A DNA stretch of 64,000 nucleotides, taken from CAZOJJ01 sp964580105. GTDB taxonomy: Bacteria > Bacteroidota > Rhodothermia > Rhodothermales > Rubricoccaceae. Under the pieces are notes generated by a model. It was given only the letters and a program-made list of their open reading frames with translations. It searched no databases and was not told the DNA's origin. Where the stretch lies: NCBI GenBank assembly GCA_964580105.1, contig CAZOJJ010000009.1:19303-83302 (forward strand), in the 5' to 3' direction. A program made the position numbers and the translations under genes. Of this stretch, positions 7,878 to 15,610 are shown in pieces. Numbering within the stretch: position 1 is the stretch's first letter; every line of letters begins with the position of its first letter.

Positions 7878-8600
7878 ATGGAATCCAACCCCGAGAACCG
7901 CGGCGTCCTCCGCCTGCTGGCGCGCCCGCTCGTCGTCGCGCTGTTCGTGCTGCTGATCGGCGGCGCGCTCGTCGTTTCGGTCTGGCAGCTCCGGCCCCGG
8001 CTGACGCAGGAGGACGTGCAGGTGACGGTGCTCACGACGCTGGCCGAGGAGGCGCCCGCGTCGTTCTACGTAACGGGCACGCTCCGCTTCGCTACGACCG
8101 TCGAGGGGCGGAGCGAGAAGACGCTGCTGCCGGGGCTGCTGAACCTCGACCTCGGCACCACGCGCGCCGAGGTGCGCGTACCGGGCCGCGTCGCCTACGG
8201 CTTCGACGTCCGCGCGCTCCGCCCCGAGCACATCCGCTACGGCGACGACGGCGTCGTGGAGGTGGACGTGCCCGCCCTCCAGGTGTTCTCCGTCGAGCCC
8301 GAGCTGGAACGGGCCGAGATTCGCACCGAGGTGGGGTGGGCGCGCCTACACGGCAGCAGCGGGCAGGAGATGGAGCGGCGCGCGCTCCGGGCCGTGCGCC
8401 CGGCGATGCGCCAGACGGCCCAGCGCCACCTGCAGACCTCCGAGACGCCGCGCCTCCACACGGCCGAGGCCCTCGCCCGCCTCCTCGCCACGCCGCTCCG
8501 CGCCGCCGGGCTGGCTGCACCCCGCTTCCGCTTCCGCCTCGGCGACGGCGCCGTCTACGAGATCGACGCGCCGGCCCTGACCTCGCCTCCGGCAGGCTGA
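7878..8600 (+). CDS. DUF4230-like membrane-anchored protein
   Basis: The 240-residue protein has one N-terminal helix (LVVALFVLLIGGALVVSVW, about residues 19-37) and a soluble domain starting RLTQEDVQVTVLTTLAEEAP. The pattern of a membrane anchor, an early charged repeat and a domain with VPGRVAYGFDVRAL and VVEVDVPALQVFSVEPEL matches DUF4230 proteins of Bacteroidota and Firmicutes. The biochemical role of that family is not established. The next gene starts three bases after its stop, so the two form a small operon, probably with a leaderless transcript. Confidence 0.7.
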   Translation: MESNPENRGVLRLLARPLVVALFVLLIGGALVVSVWQLRPRLTQEDVQVTVLTTLAEEAPASFYVTGTLRFATTVEGRSEKTLLPGLLNLDLGTTRAEVRVPGRVAYGFDVRALRPEHIRYGDDGVVEVDVPALQVFSVEPELERAEIRTEVGWARLHGSSGQEMERRALRAVRPAMRQTAQRHLQTSETPRLHTAEALARLLATPLRAAGLAAPRFRFRLGDGAVYEIDAPALTSPPAG

Positions 8601-8603
8601 CCC

Positions 8604-9242
8604 ATGGCTCGGCTCTCCCGACGCGACGCGCCCGCCTACGTGGACGGCCCCGCTGGGCTGGTCACCGAGGCCGGCACCCGCTTCCGCACCACCGAGGCGC
8701 TCCTGCGCGACTTCGCCGGGCCGGTCTTCGAGATCGAGCCGCTCGACCGGCTCGTCCGCCGCGCCGACGTCTGGCTCCGCGCCCCCGCGACGCTCGCGCT
8801 GTGGGTTCTCCCCGCGAGCCTGCTCGTCGCGGCGCCGTGGCTGGCGGCGCTCGTCGCACTGGGCACGTACTTCCTCGGCGCGATGCTGGCGCCGGCGGCG
8901 CCGGGCCGGCCACTCGCGGCGGCGCTCGCCGTGCTGGAGAAGCCGCTCGTGCAGGCGCCGGCGTACCTCGTGGTGCTGACCTGGCTCGGATGGGGCGGGG
9001 AGGTGGCCGCCGTGGTCGTCGGGCTGGCGGGGTTCGTGGGCTTCCGGCTCGGGCTCGTCCCGGCCCTGTTGCGCCCGCTCACCGAGGCCATCCACGACCG
9101 GCTCTACCCGCTCCCGGCGCCGGACCAGACGCTCCGCGCCGTCATCGTGCGAAGTGCGCTCCGGCACGGGGTGGCGCTGCCGGAGCTGCAGCGCCTCGAA
9201 CGGAGTGCCCGCGAGACCTGGCGCGTCGGGCGCAAACGCTGA
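8604..9242 (+). CDS. hypothetical integral membrane protein
   Basis: I do not recognise this 212-residue protein. A polar N-terminus of about 60 residues is followed by four likely membrane segments between residues about 62 and 155 (LALWVLPASLLVAAPWLAAL; LVALGTYFLGAMLAPAAP; APAYLVVLTWLGW; AAVVVGLAGFVGFRLGLVPA). The tail is soluble and basic (ETWRVGRKR). It follows the DUF4230-like gene by three bases and is surely co-expressed with it. Codon use is like the neighbours. Confidence 0.7.
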   Translation: MARLSRRDAPAYVDGPAGLVTEAGTRFRTTEALLRDFAGPVFEIEPLDRLVRRADVWLRAPATLALWVLPASLLVAAPWLAALVALGTYFLGAMLAPAAPGRPLAAALAVLEKPLVQAPAYLVVLTWLGWGGEVAAVVVGLAGFVGFRLGLVPALLRPLTEAIHDRLYPLPAPDQTLRAVIVRSALRHGVALPELQRLERSARETWRVGRKR

Positions 9243-9336
9243 GCGGAGCAGGGTCTCTCACCGGTCTTCCGGGCGAGGGCCGCTTCGTTTCGCTTCGGAA
9301 CCCGTCCCGATCTTCCGCGCCAGAGCGGGGGAGCCG

Positions 9337-9344
9337 TACCTTCG
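9337..9344 (+). promoter_or_regulatory. candidate -7 box (TACCTTCG)
   Basis: TACCTTCG matches TAnnTTnG and lies 63 bases upstream of the FkbM methyltransferase ATG, in an otherwise gene-free 165-base interval. Confidence 0.4.
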
Positions 9345-9407
9345 CTACGCTCGGGCCTCTCGCTTGCTCAGCGTCCTCTGCCACCCACGCAATCCTCCGT
9401 CTGGCTC

Positions 9408-10196
9408 ATGAAGGCTGCCCTCCGTAGACTGTTCGTCCGGCCCATCGCTCGTCGAGCAGCGCCTCTTCTCCGGGGCGTGGGGCTGGGGGGGCGCCCCCGG
9501 TACCCCCGCTACCCGGGCAGCGAGGAGGCAGTTCTGGATGGTTTGGTGGCCTACAACGAGAACGGGGGGTACTTCGTGCCGTATTCGTCTCGCCACCGTC
9601 CGGTGGCCCAGCGGATCCTGGCCGGGCGCGTCCACGACGAGGTCACGCTCGCGCTCATCGCAGAGCGATGCGGTACGGGCGACGTCGTCCATGCGGGCAC
9701 GTACTTCGGTGACTTCCTCCCGGCGTTGTCGAAGGTATGCCGGGGAACGGTGTGGGCTTTCGAGCCCAACCCCGAGAACCACCGGTGTGCGACGATTACG
9801 CTCGCGATTAACGGACTGACGAACGTTCACCTCCAGCATGCCGGGCTGGGCGAGGCGGCGGGCAGCCTCCACCTGAGGGTGCGAGACCGCACCGGCCGCT
9901 CTCTCGGGGGCGGGAGCCGCTTCGTACAGGGTGCGCACACCGGAACGGTGGAGGTGGCCGTCGTCCGGATCGATGACGTCGTGCCCGAGGACCGCGAGGT
10001 GAGCGTGATCCAGCTCGATGTAGAGGGGTTCGAAGGGCCGGCACTGATGGGCGCGCGCAACACGATCCGACGGTGCAAGCCCGTCCTGATCCTCGAGGAC
10101 GTGCCCTCGGCGGATCTGCTGCCCGAGGAGGTGACAGCGCTCGGATACGAGGTCATGGCTCGGTGTGGGCGCAACACGGCCTACGGGGTGCCCTGA
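9408..10196 (+). CDS. FkbM-family methyltransferase
   Basis: The 262-residue product has the FkbM layout: a Rossmann core with DVVHAGTYFGDFLPALSK, then VWAFEPNPENHRCATITLAI (motif II with acidic loop), then a late VIQLDVEGFEGPALMGAR, the DVEGxE motif near the catalytic site. FkbM enzymes O-methylate sugars or small molecules and are common in glycan clusters. The first glycine motif is HAGTYFGD rather than the commoner DVGANIG, a mild divergence. The gene stands alone with its own upstream -7 box, and base composition looks slightly less GC-rich than its surroundings. The substrate is unknown. Confidence 0.82.
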   Translation: MKAALRRLFVRPIARRAAPLLRGVGLGGRPRYPRYPGSEEAVLDGLVAYNENGGYFVPYSSRHRPVAQRILAGRVHDEVTLALIAERCGTGDVVHAGTYFGDFLPALSKVCRGTVWAFEPNPENHRCATITLAINGLTNVHLQHAGLGEAAGSLHLRVRDRTGRSLGGGSRFVQGAHTGTVEVAVVRIDDVVPEDREVSVIQLDVEGFEGPALMGARNTIRRCKPVLILEDVPSADLLPEEVTALGYEVMARCGRNTAYGVP

Positions 10197-10311
10197 GCGC
10201 ACCGGGCGTCACGGTGGTTTGGGTGCGCTGACAGGCTCGGCGGGTTCGAGGGCTCGAGCCTGCTACGGGACGGAGTCCGGTGCGTCCGGCGAGAGCGGGG
10301 CGCCGTAACGC

Positions 10312-11427
10312 TCAGGCGGCCTGGCGCTGGAGCCAGAAGACGAGGATGTCGTCGGCGAAGTGCTTCTCGGCGCTCCGCGCCAGCATCGCCTCCAGCAGCG
10401 TCTTGATGGGCTGCGGCGACGGGAGCGCCTCGCTCGCCGTCAGCGCCACGCCCGTTTCGCCGAACTGCTGGCCGGACTGCGCGACCTGCTCGTTGAGGCC
10501 GTCGGTGTAGGAGAGCAGCGCGTGGCCCGGCGGAATGACGAACGCCCTGTCCTCGTACTCGATGTTCGGGTCGAGCCCCAGGATCAGGTCGGAGTACTCG
10601 ACGATGCCTGCGCCCTGCGGCCCGACGAGGACGGGGCGGCAGTGGCCCGCGTTGCAGTACGTGACGCGGTGGGTGGCCGGGTCCCAGCGGAGGAGCAGGA
10701 GGGAGGCGAACGTCTCCTCCAGCACCTGGTCCTGGATGAGCATCTGGTTGACGCGGCGCATCAGCGCGGCCGGGCTGCGCGAGGTGCTCAGGACGGCGTG
10801 GATCGTCGAGCGGATGTAGGAGAGGAAGGAGAAGGCGTAGAACTTGGCCTGCAGCCCCTTCCCCATGATGTCGCCGACGGTGAAGAGGTAGGAGCCGTCG
10901 TCGAGGAGGGCCCAGTCGAAGAGGTCGCCGCCGCCGTCCTCCTTCGGCTGCGAGAAGAAGAGGGCGCGGTAGCCCTCCACCCTCGGCATCGTCTTGGGGA
11001 GGAGGCGGTCGGAGAAGTCGCGGCCGATCTTCGCGTTGAGCTTGCTCTGGAAGGCCTGGCTGCGCTGGAGGATCTGGCCGACGCGGGCGAGCACGTAGTC
11101 GATGTCGAACGGCTTGGTGATGTAGTCGTCGACGCCGTTGTGGAGGCCCTTGGCGCGGCTGGGGTCGTCGTTCTTGGCAGTGAGGAAGATGAAGGGGATG
11201 GTGGCGGTGCGCTCGTTGCGGCGGAGGGCGGCGAGCAGCGCGAAGCCGTCCATCCTCGGCATCATGATGTCCGAGATGATCAGGTCGGGGACCTCCTCCT
11301 CGACGAGGCCGAGGGCGTGCTCCCCGTTCTCCGCCGTCCGCACGGTGTAATGCTTCCCGATGCGGTACTCGAGCAGGCGCCGGAGCGTCTGGTTGTCCTC
11401 GACGATCAGGACGGAATGGTCGGCCAT
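10312..11427 (-). CDS. response regulator with PP2C/SpoIIE-type phosphatase output (RsbU-like)
   Basis: The 371-residue protein begins with a receiver domain (SVLIVEDNQTLRRLLEYR; phosphoacceptor Asp53 in LIISDIMMP; FLTAKND; KPFD). After a short coiled linker comes a SpoIIE-type serine phosphatase domain with metal-binding patterns GGGDLFDW, VGDIMGKGLQAK and YTDGLNE. Such proteins dephosphorylate a STAS antagonist when their receiver is activated, releasing a sigma factor or another target. The gene is last in a minus-strand operon with a HATPase and a STAS gene, giving a full partner-switching set. No cognate histidine kinase is adjacent. Confidence 0.92.
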   Translation of the reverse strand: MADHSVLIVEDNQTLRRLLEYRIGKHYTVRTAENGEHALGLVEEEVPDLIISDIMMPRMDGFALLAALRRNERTATIPFIFLTAKNDDPSRAKGLHNGVDDYITKPFDIDYVLARVGQILQRSQAFQSKLNAKIGRDFSDRLLPKTMPRVEGYRALFFSQPKEDGGGDLFDWALLDDGSYLFTVGDIMGKGLQAKFYAFSFLSYIRSTIHAVLSTSRSPAALMRRVNQMLIQDQVLEETFASLLLLRWDPATHRVTYCNAGHCRPVLVGPQGAGIVEYSDLILGLDPNIEYEDRAFVIPPGHALLSYTDGLNEQVAQSGQQFGETGVALTASEALPSPQPIKTLLEAMLARSAEKHFADDILVFWLQRQAA

Positions 11428-11455
11428 GGGAGCGGAGGCCGCGCGGGGCGCGGGG

Positions 11456-11947
11456 TCAGGACGGGTGGTGGTCGGCAGGGAACAGCGGGGCCATGCTGTC
11501 CGGCGTCATCGGCGCACGGACGACGAATTCGAGGCGTTGCGTGCCCGCCTCGGTGGTGGTGTAGGCGAGGTCCTCGGTGCAGGCGATCATCATCAGGAGG
11601 CCCCGGCCACGCTCGGTGGGCTCCGGCCCGAAGACGGCCCCCTCCTGCTGCGCGACCTGGCTCCGGAAGTCGAAGCCGTCCGAGTTGTCCTCGATTCGGC
11701 AGCGGACGCCCGCGTCCTCGGTGGCCACGGTCACCAGCACGACGGGGGCGCCGTGCCGGAAGACGGCATGCTGGACGAGGTTGGCGATCCACTCGTGGAC
11801 GGCCAGCTTCATCACGAGCAGCCCGGCCTCGTCGATCACGCCTGCGAAGACGTCGTCCTCGACCCACGCGTCGAAGAGGGCATGCACCTCGTCGATGATG
11901 AGGCCGAAGTCCGCGAAGCGGTACGTGCGGGGGACGGACCCGGGCAT
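11456..11947 (-). CDS. anti-sigma-type HATPase serine kinase (RsbW/SpoIIAB-like)
   Basis: The 163-residue GHKL-fold protein has an N-box-like motif (LAVHEWIANLVQHAVF), a G1 box (EDNSDGFDF) and a G2-like box (RGRGLLMM). Lacking a dimerisation/His domain, it belongs to the RsbW class, which phosphorylates the STAS protein and sequesters a partner, usually a sigma factor. It sits between the STAS and PP2C genes. No sigma-factor gene is in the operon, so the controlled target must be elsewhere or need not be a sigma factor. Confidence 0.85.
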   Translation of the reverse strand: MPGSVPRTYRFADFGLIIDEVHALFDAWVEDDVFAGVIDEAGLLVMKLAVHEWIANLVQHAVFRHGAPVVLVTVATEDAGVRCRIEDNSDGFDFRSQVAQQEGAVFGPEPTERGRGLLMMIACTEDLAYTTTEAGTQRLEFVVRAPMTPDSMAPLFPADHHPS

Positions 11948-11982
11948 GGCGGCGGCCGGATCGGGGCAGGGGGCGGAGCGGG

Positions 11983-12360
11983 TCAGGCCGTGCCGGGCGA
12001 GGGGCTCGGCGTCGTGGGCGTGCGGTTGAGCGCCTCGAAGGCGGCCTCGATGGTCGGGAACTGCCGGAACACCTTGTAGGTGCGCGTCAGCTGGACGACG
12101 ACCTGGACGGGGCGGCTCACGCTCGCGAAGACGACCTGGCCGCCGACGGGCGTCAGCTGCCGGTAGAGCGAGAAGATCACGCCCAGGCCGGTCGAGTCCA
12201 GGATGCCGGTGCCGGAGAAGTCGAGGACGAAGTAGCGCACGCCGAGGCGGACGTACTCCTGGCAGCTCGCCTTGAAGTCGGCGGCGTTGCGGAAGTCGAG
12301 CGCCTTGCCGATCCGCACGATGGCGGTGGACTTCGACGCTTGCTGAATCGTAAAGCTCAT
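11983..12360 (-). CDS. STAS-domain anti-sigma factor antagonist (RsbV/SpoIIAA-like)
   Basis: The 125-residue STAS protein begins FTIQQASKSTAIVRIGKALD and has the conserved FSGTGILDSTGLGVIFSLYR, in which Ser56 (DSTGLG) is the expected site phosphorylated by the HATPase and dephosphorylated by the PP2C protein. The start at 12360 follows from the typical STAS beginning; longer open frame upstream has no family resemblance. It is the first gene of the operon, 35 bases before the HATPase gene. A proline/threonine-rich tail follows the domain. An unusual promoter-like element lies 76 bases upstream. Confidence 0.88.
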   Translation of the reverse strand: MSFTIQQASKSTAIVRIGKALDFRNAADFKASCQEYVRLGVRYFVLDFSGTGILDSTGLGVIFSLYRQLTPVGGQVVFASVSRPVQVVVQLTRTYKVFRQFPTIEAAFEALNRTPTTPSPSPGTA

Positions 12361-12436
12361 GGGTCTGGCGGATGGCCTGGGAGCGGCAAAGGTCGGCCGT
12401 GGCCGTAGCGGCCCGGTCACTCCGCCGGCCCGGGGT

Positions 12437-12450
12437 CTAATATCGTACCA
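12437..12450 (-). promoter_or_regulatory. 14-base element TGGTACGATATTAG upstream of the STAS operon
   Basis: Read on the minus strand this is TGGTACGATATTAG, ending 76 bases before the STAS start codon. A 13/14 match (TGGTAGGATATTAG) lies 70 bases before the T9SS metalloprotease gene at 56758. Similar distances to the start suggest a shared, non-housekeeping promoter or operator. Confidence 0.4.
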
Positions 12451-12628
12451 CCGGCGGCCCCACTCGCCCCGCCATGTCCCGCCCACGCGACAATCCGGCG
12501 ATTCAATGCGCCTGGTGGGCCTTTTCTTCACGCCCGTGCGAGCCGGAGGGGGCACCCGCACCGCCGGCGCTTCGCCCGGCACCCGCGAGCCTGCGGTTTC
12601 GTAACCACCGGCGGCGGATTCGAAACGC

Positions 12629-12636
12629 TATCTTCG
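12629..12636 (+). promoter_or_regulatory. -7 box (TATCTTCG) for lptC-lptA
   Basis: TATCTTCG ends 21 bases before the GTG start of lptC, the most common spacing of this motif in the window. Confidence 0.5.
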
Positions 12637-12657
12637 CCGCCGCCTGCCTCGTCCGCC

Positions 12658-13251
12658 GTGCTCCGCCTCTTGTTCGTCCTGTTGCTGGTACTGCCGTGGG
12701 CGGGGTGCGCCCGGCCCTCCGGCGAGGGCACGCTCTCGGAGGCCGAACTGGCGGACCTCCCCGCCCAGGAGAGCTGGGGCGTGGAGCTGCAACGGAGCGA
12801 GGGGGGCGTCCCCCGCGTCGTCCTCCGCGCCCCCTACCTCGCCCGCTACGAGCGGCCCGACAGCACGGTCGTCCGCCTCGGGCCCGACACGGCCGGGGGC
12901 GACACGGCCGGGGGCGACACGGCCGGGGGCGACACGGCGCGCGTCCGCGTCGCGATCTACGACGAGGCCGGCGCGCCCACCGCCACGCTCACGGCCGACC
13001 GGCTGGACTACCGGGATCGCCAGCAGGAGTTCGTGGCGACGGGCCGGGTCGTGGTGACGACGGAAGGCGGCCGCCGCCTGGAGAGCGAGCGCGTCGTCTG
13101 GAACGAGGCCGCGAAGAGCCTCCGCGCCGACGGCCTCTTCCGCTTCACCTCGCCCACGGAGCGGATTCAGGGGTATGGGCTCCGCGCCAGCGAGAACCTC
13201 TCGCGCTACACGTTCACGCGGGCGCGCGGCGAACTGGAGGTGGAGGAGTGA
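12658..13251 (+). CDS. lptC: LPS export periplasmic lipoprotein LptC
   Basis: The 197-residue protein has a lipoprotein signal peptide (LFVLLLVLPWAGC, Cys at about 17) and the LptC fold pattern in its second half: VAIYDEAGAPTATLTADRLD, then DRQQEFVATGRVVVTTEGGR and LESERVVWNEA. LptC links the inner-membrane LptBFG pump to LptA in the periplasmic LPS bridge. Its stop overlaps the lptA start by one base. Residues about 77-94 are a GGDTA repeat from a 15-base tandem duplication and probably form a flexible loop. I chose GTG 12658 because the signal peptide starts there. Confidence 0.82.
   Translation: MLRLLFVLLLVLPWAGCARPSGEGTLSEAELADLPAQESWGVELQRSEGGVPRVVLRAPYLARYERPDSTVVRLGPDTAGGDTAGGDTAGGDTARVRVAIYDEAGAPTATLTADRLDYRDRQQEFVATGRVVVTTEGGRRLESERVVWNEAAKSLRADGLFRFTSPTERIQGYGLRASENLSRYTFTRARGELEVEE
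12886..12938 (+). repeat. 15-base in-frame tandem repeat in lptC
   Basis: The unit GACACGGCCGGGGGC occurs three times (12886-12930), followed by a partial fourth copy. It encodes repeated DTAGG without breaking the frame. Confidence 0.95.
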
Positions 13252-14945
13252 TGAGCGTGGAAGAGCGGAAGAGCAGAAGAGGGGAGGGGCGCGAGCGAGC
13301 GGGGGCCCTCAGGCGGCTGTGCTTCCTCGCCTCCGTTCTTCCCCTCCTCTTTTCCGCGCCCGCGCTGGCGCAGCCGCGCGTGGTCGAACTCATCAACGCA
13401 GACTCCGTCTCGGCGCAGACCGTCGGCGAGGAGCCCGTCCGGCGGCTCCTCGGCAACGTGGTGCTGCGGCAGGACACGACCACGCTCTGGGCCGACCGGG
13501 CCACGCAGTACCTCGCGCGCGGCGAGGTCGTCCTCGAAGACGCCGTCCGCATCGTGACCGGCCGCGACACGCTCACCGCCCACCGCGTCACCTACGACTC
13601 GAACACCAAGGAGGCCGTCGCCCGGGGCGACGTGCGCATCGCCGACGGCGAGACGGTCCTCCTCGCGCCGTCGGCGCGGTACCTCACGGACGCCGAGCAA
13701 TCGTTCTTCCAGGAGGGCGGACGGCTGCTCCACGACGGGGCGGTGCTGACGGCGCCGAGCGGCTCCTACGACGCCCGGCGCAAGCTCGCCGTGCTCCAGG
13801 GGCCCGTCGAGCTGCGCGACTCGACGGCCGTGCTCACGAGCGAGTCGGGCACGTACGACACCGAGGCCGAGCGGGCCGAGTTCGCCGGGAACGTCCGCCT
13901 CCGCCAGCGCGGCGTCTACGTCGAGGCCGACTCGCTGACGCACTTCCGCGAGACCGAGCGCTCCGTCGCGCGGGGCCGCGTCGTTCTGGAGCGCCTCGGG
14001 AGCGCCGAGGACGACCCCGACGCGCCGCCCGACTCCACGCGGCGCACGCTGCTCTTCGGCGCGCGGGCCGCGCACGACGAGCGCGCCCGCACCAGCCGCG
14101 TCGAGGGCGAGGCGGGGCACGACCCGCTCCTCGTCCAGCTCCGCACCGACTCGCTCGGCGTGACCGACACCACGCTCGTCCGCGCCCGCCGGCTCGACGC
14201 CGTCCAGCGCGACAGCCTCGGCGACGCCGTCACCGAGGTCGTCGCCGTGGGCGCGGTGCGGATGGCGCAGCCGCGCTTCGCCGCCGTGGCCGACTCCGCC
14301 CTCTTCCGCCGCACCGAGCCGGACTCCGCCGACGCGCCCGTCCTCGACCGGCTCGACCTCTACGGCGTCGCCCGCCCGTCCGTCTGGGCCGACGAGGCGC
14401 AGATCGTGGGCGACACGCTCGTGGCCTACGCCGTGGGCGAGGCGCTGGACCGGATGGAGGTGCTCGGCCGCGCCTTCGCCGCCCAGCTCGACACCACGCT
14501 CGGGCGCGTCCGCCAGATCCAGGGCCGCCGCATGGTCGCCCGCTTCGAGCGCGACTCGCTCCGCCTCCTCGCCGTCGCGCCCAACGCCGAGGCCATCTAC
14601 TTCCGGGCCACCGACGACGGCCTCCTCGACGGCGCCGACCGCCTCACCGCCGACAGCCTCGCGTTCCTCTTCCGGGACGGCGACCTCCGTGAGATCCGGG
14701 GCGTGCGCGGCATCGAGGGCATCGCCTACGGCCCGCAGATCGTGCCCGAGCCGTTCCGCCTGAGCAATTACGTCTATACGCCCGAGGCAAAGCCGACGCG
14801 CGCTCTGCTGCTGCCGCCCGACGGCTGGGAAGCCGCGTGGCTCGCTGCCCATCCCGGCACCCTGGCTCCGCTATCGATCCAGGAGGCGCTGGCGCCACCG
14901 GCCGTGCCGGAACCACCTTCCGACGGCGCGCCGCCCGACGGCTGA
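13251..14945 (+). CDS. lptA: OstA/LptA-like LPS transport protein (long form)
   Basis: The 564-residue protein has a signal peptide (CFLASVLPLLFSAPALAQ, about residues 24-41) and successive OstA-type beta segments: RRLLGNVVLRQDTTTLWADR, RGEVVLEDAVRIVTGRDTL, RGDVRIADGETVLLAPSAR and YDTEAERAEFAGNVRLRQR. The repeats resemble LptA, which forms the periplasmic slide for LPS, but the protein is about three times the length of the 185-residue enterobacterial LptA; long OstA proteins like this are usual in Bacteroidota. The ATG shares a base with the lptC stop, and GGTGGAGGAG just upstream is an unusually good ribosome-binding sequence for this window. The C-terminal 30 residues are proline-rich. Confidence 0.8.
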   Translation: MSVEERKSRRGEGRERAGALRRLCFLASVLPLLFSAPALAQPRVVELINADSVSAQTVGEEPVRRLLGNVVLRQDTTTLWADRATQYLARGEVVLEDAVRIVTGRDTLTAHRVTYDSNTKEAVARGDVRIADGETVLLAPSARYLTDAEQSFFQEGGRLLHDGAVLTAPSGSYDARRKLAVLQGPVELRDSTAVLTSESGTYDTEAERAEFAGNVRLRQRGVYVEADSLTHFRETERSVARGRVVLERLGSAEDDPDAPPDSTRRTLLFGARAAHDERARTSRVEGEAGHDPLLVQLRTDSLGVTDTTLVRARRLDAVQRDSLGDAVTEVVAVGAVRMAQPRFAAVADSALFRRTEPDSADAPVLDRLDLYGVARPSVWADEAQIVGDTLVAYAVGEALDRMEVLGRAFAAQLDTTLGRVRQIQGRRMVARFERDSLRLLAVAPNAEAIYFRATDDGLLDGADRLTADSLAFLFRDGDLREIRGVRGIEGIAYGPQIVPEPFRLSNYVYTPEAKPTRALLLPPDGWEAAWLAAHPGTLAPLSIQEALAPPAVPEPPSDGAPPDG

Positions 14946-14962
14946 GCGTTGCGGGGAGCGCG

Positions 14963-15520
14963 TCAGAGGGCATCCGGGCGGTCGCGGAGCCGGGCCAGCA
15001 CGTCGTCGCTCCAGGCGATCAGGGCACGGAGGACGGCCCGGCGCTGGTCCACCGTCAGCAGCCAGTAGGGAAGGCCCGGGTTGTTCGGCTCCTCGCGCGC
15101 CACCTGCTCGGCGAGGGCGTCGAGGCGGGCGAGGTCGTCGGCCTGCCGCGCCCGGTAGGCCTCGACCTGACCGAGCACGTCGCCGGGCGGGGCGAGCGGG
15201 CCGAGGAACAGCTTGAGCAGCAGCTCGTTGCGCGGCGGCACCGGCTCGACCGGCATCGTGAACCAGTCGCGGAAGGCGCCCTGCCCGTCGGGCGTGAGCG
15301 CGTAGACCTTGCGGTCCGGCCGGCCCTCCTGGGGCTCGACCGCGCTCGTCACCCAGCCGCGCGCCTCCAGCCGCCGGAGGATGGGGTAGATGTGCCCGAA
15401 GCTCTCGTTCCAGAAGTGGCCGAGTGCCTCGTCGGCCATCTTCTTGATGTCGTAGCCGGTGCGGGCGCCGAGGGCGAGGAGGCCGAGGACGGCGAACTCG
15501 GTGCGGTTCGAGGAGGCCAT
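14963..15520 (-). CDS. PadR-family transcriptional regulator
   Basis: The 185-residue protein has the PadR winged helix at its N-terminus (FAVLGLLALGARTGYDIKKM, then YPILRRLEARGWVTSAVEP and GRPDRKVYALTPDGQGAFRD) and the longer helical C-terminal dimerisation region of the PadR-s1/Vir class (residues about 95-180). These proteins repress genes in response to small-molecule or envelope signals. The gene is antisense between lptA and lptB and shares a 90-base divergent promoter region with lptB, so it may autoregulate and control lptB. Its ligand is unknown. Confidence 0.88.
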   Translation of the reverse strand: MASSNRTEFAVLGLLALGARTGYDIKKMADEALGHFWNESFGHIYPILRRLEARGWVTSAVEPQEGRPDRKVYALTPDGQGAFRDWFTMPVEPVPPRNELLLKLFLGPLAPPGDVLGQVEAYRARQADDLARLDALAEQVAREEPNNPGLPYWLLTVDQRRAVLRALIAWSDDVLARLRDRPDAL

Positions 15521-15558
15521 GCGAGGGGGATGGGGCTGCAATGCTGTAGCAGAGTGAT

Positions 15559-15566
15559 ACAAGCTA
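15559..15566 (-). promoter_or_regulatory. candidate -7 box (TAGCTTGT) for the PadR gene
   Basis: On the minus strand TAGCTTGT ends 38 bases before the PadR start codon. It lies about 33 bases from the opposing lptB box, so the promoters are back to back. Confidence 0.4.
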
Positions 15567-15598
15567 CCGGCGCGATGGCCCCGGCCGCACGGCGGCTG

Positions 15599-15606
15599 TA
15601 GCTTTT
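15599..15606 (+). promoter_or_regulatory. -7 box (TAGCTTTT) ending four bases before lptB
   Basis: TAGCTTTT ends at 15606 and the ATG is at 15611, so transcription would start almost at the start codon. This predicts a leaderless lptB mRNA. Confidence 0.5.
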
Positions 15607-15610
15607 TCGC

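Noticed and set aside
10201..10262. Hairpin CAGGCTCG/CGAGCCTG between convergent genes as a bidirectional terminator
   Set aside because: Only an 8-bp stem with a 15-base loop and no T-tract; too weak to list as a terminator.
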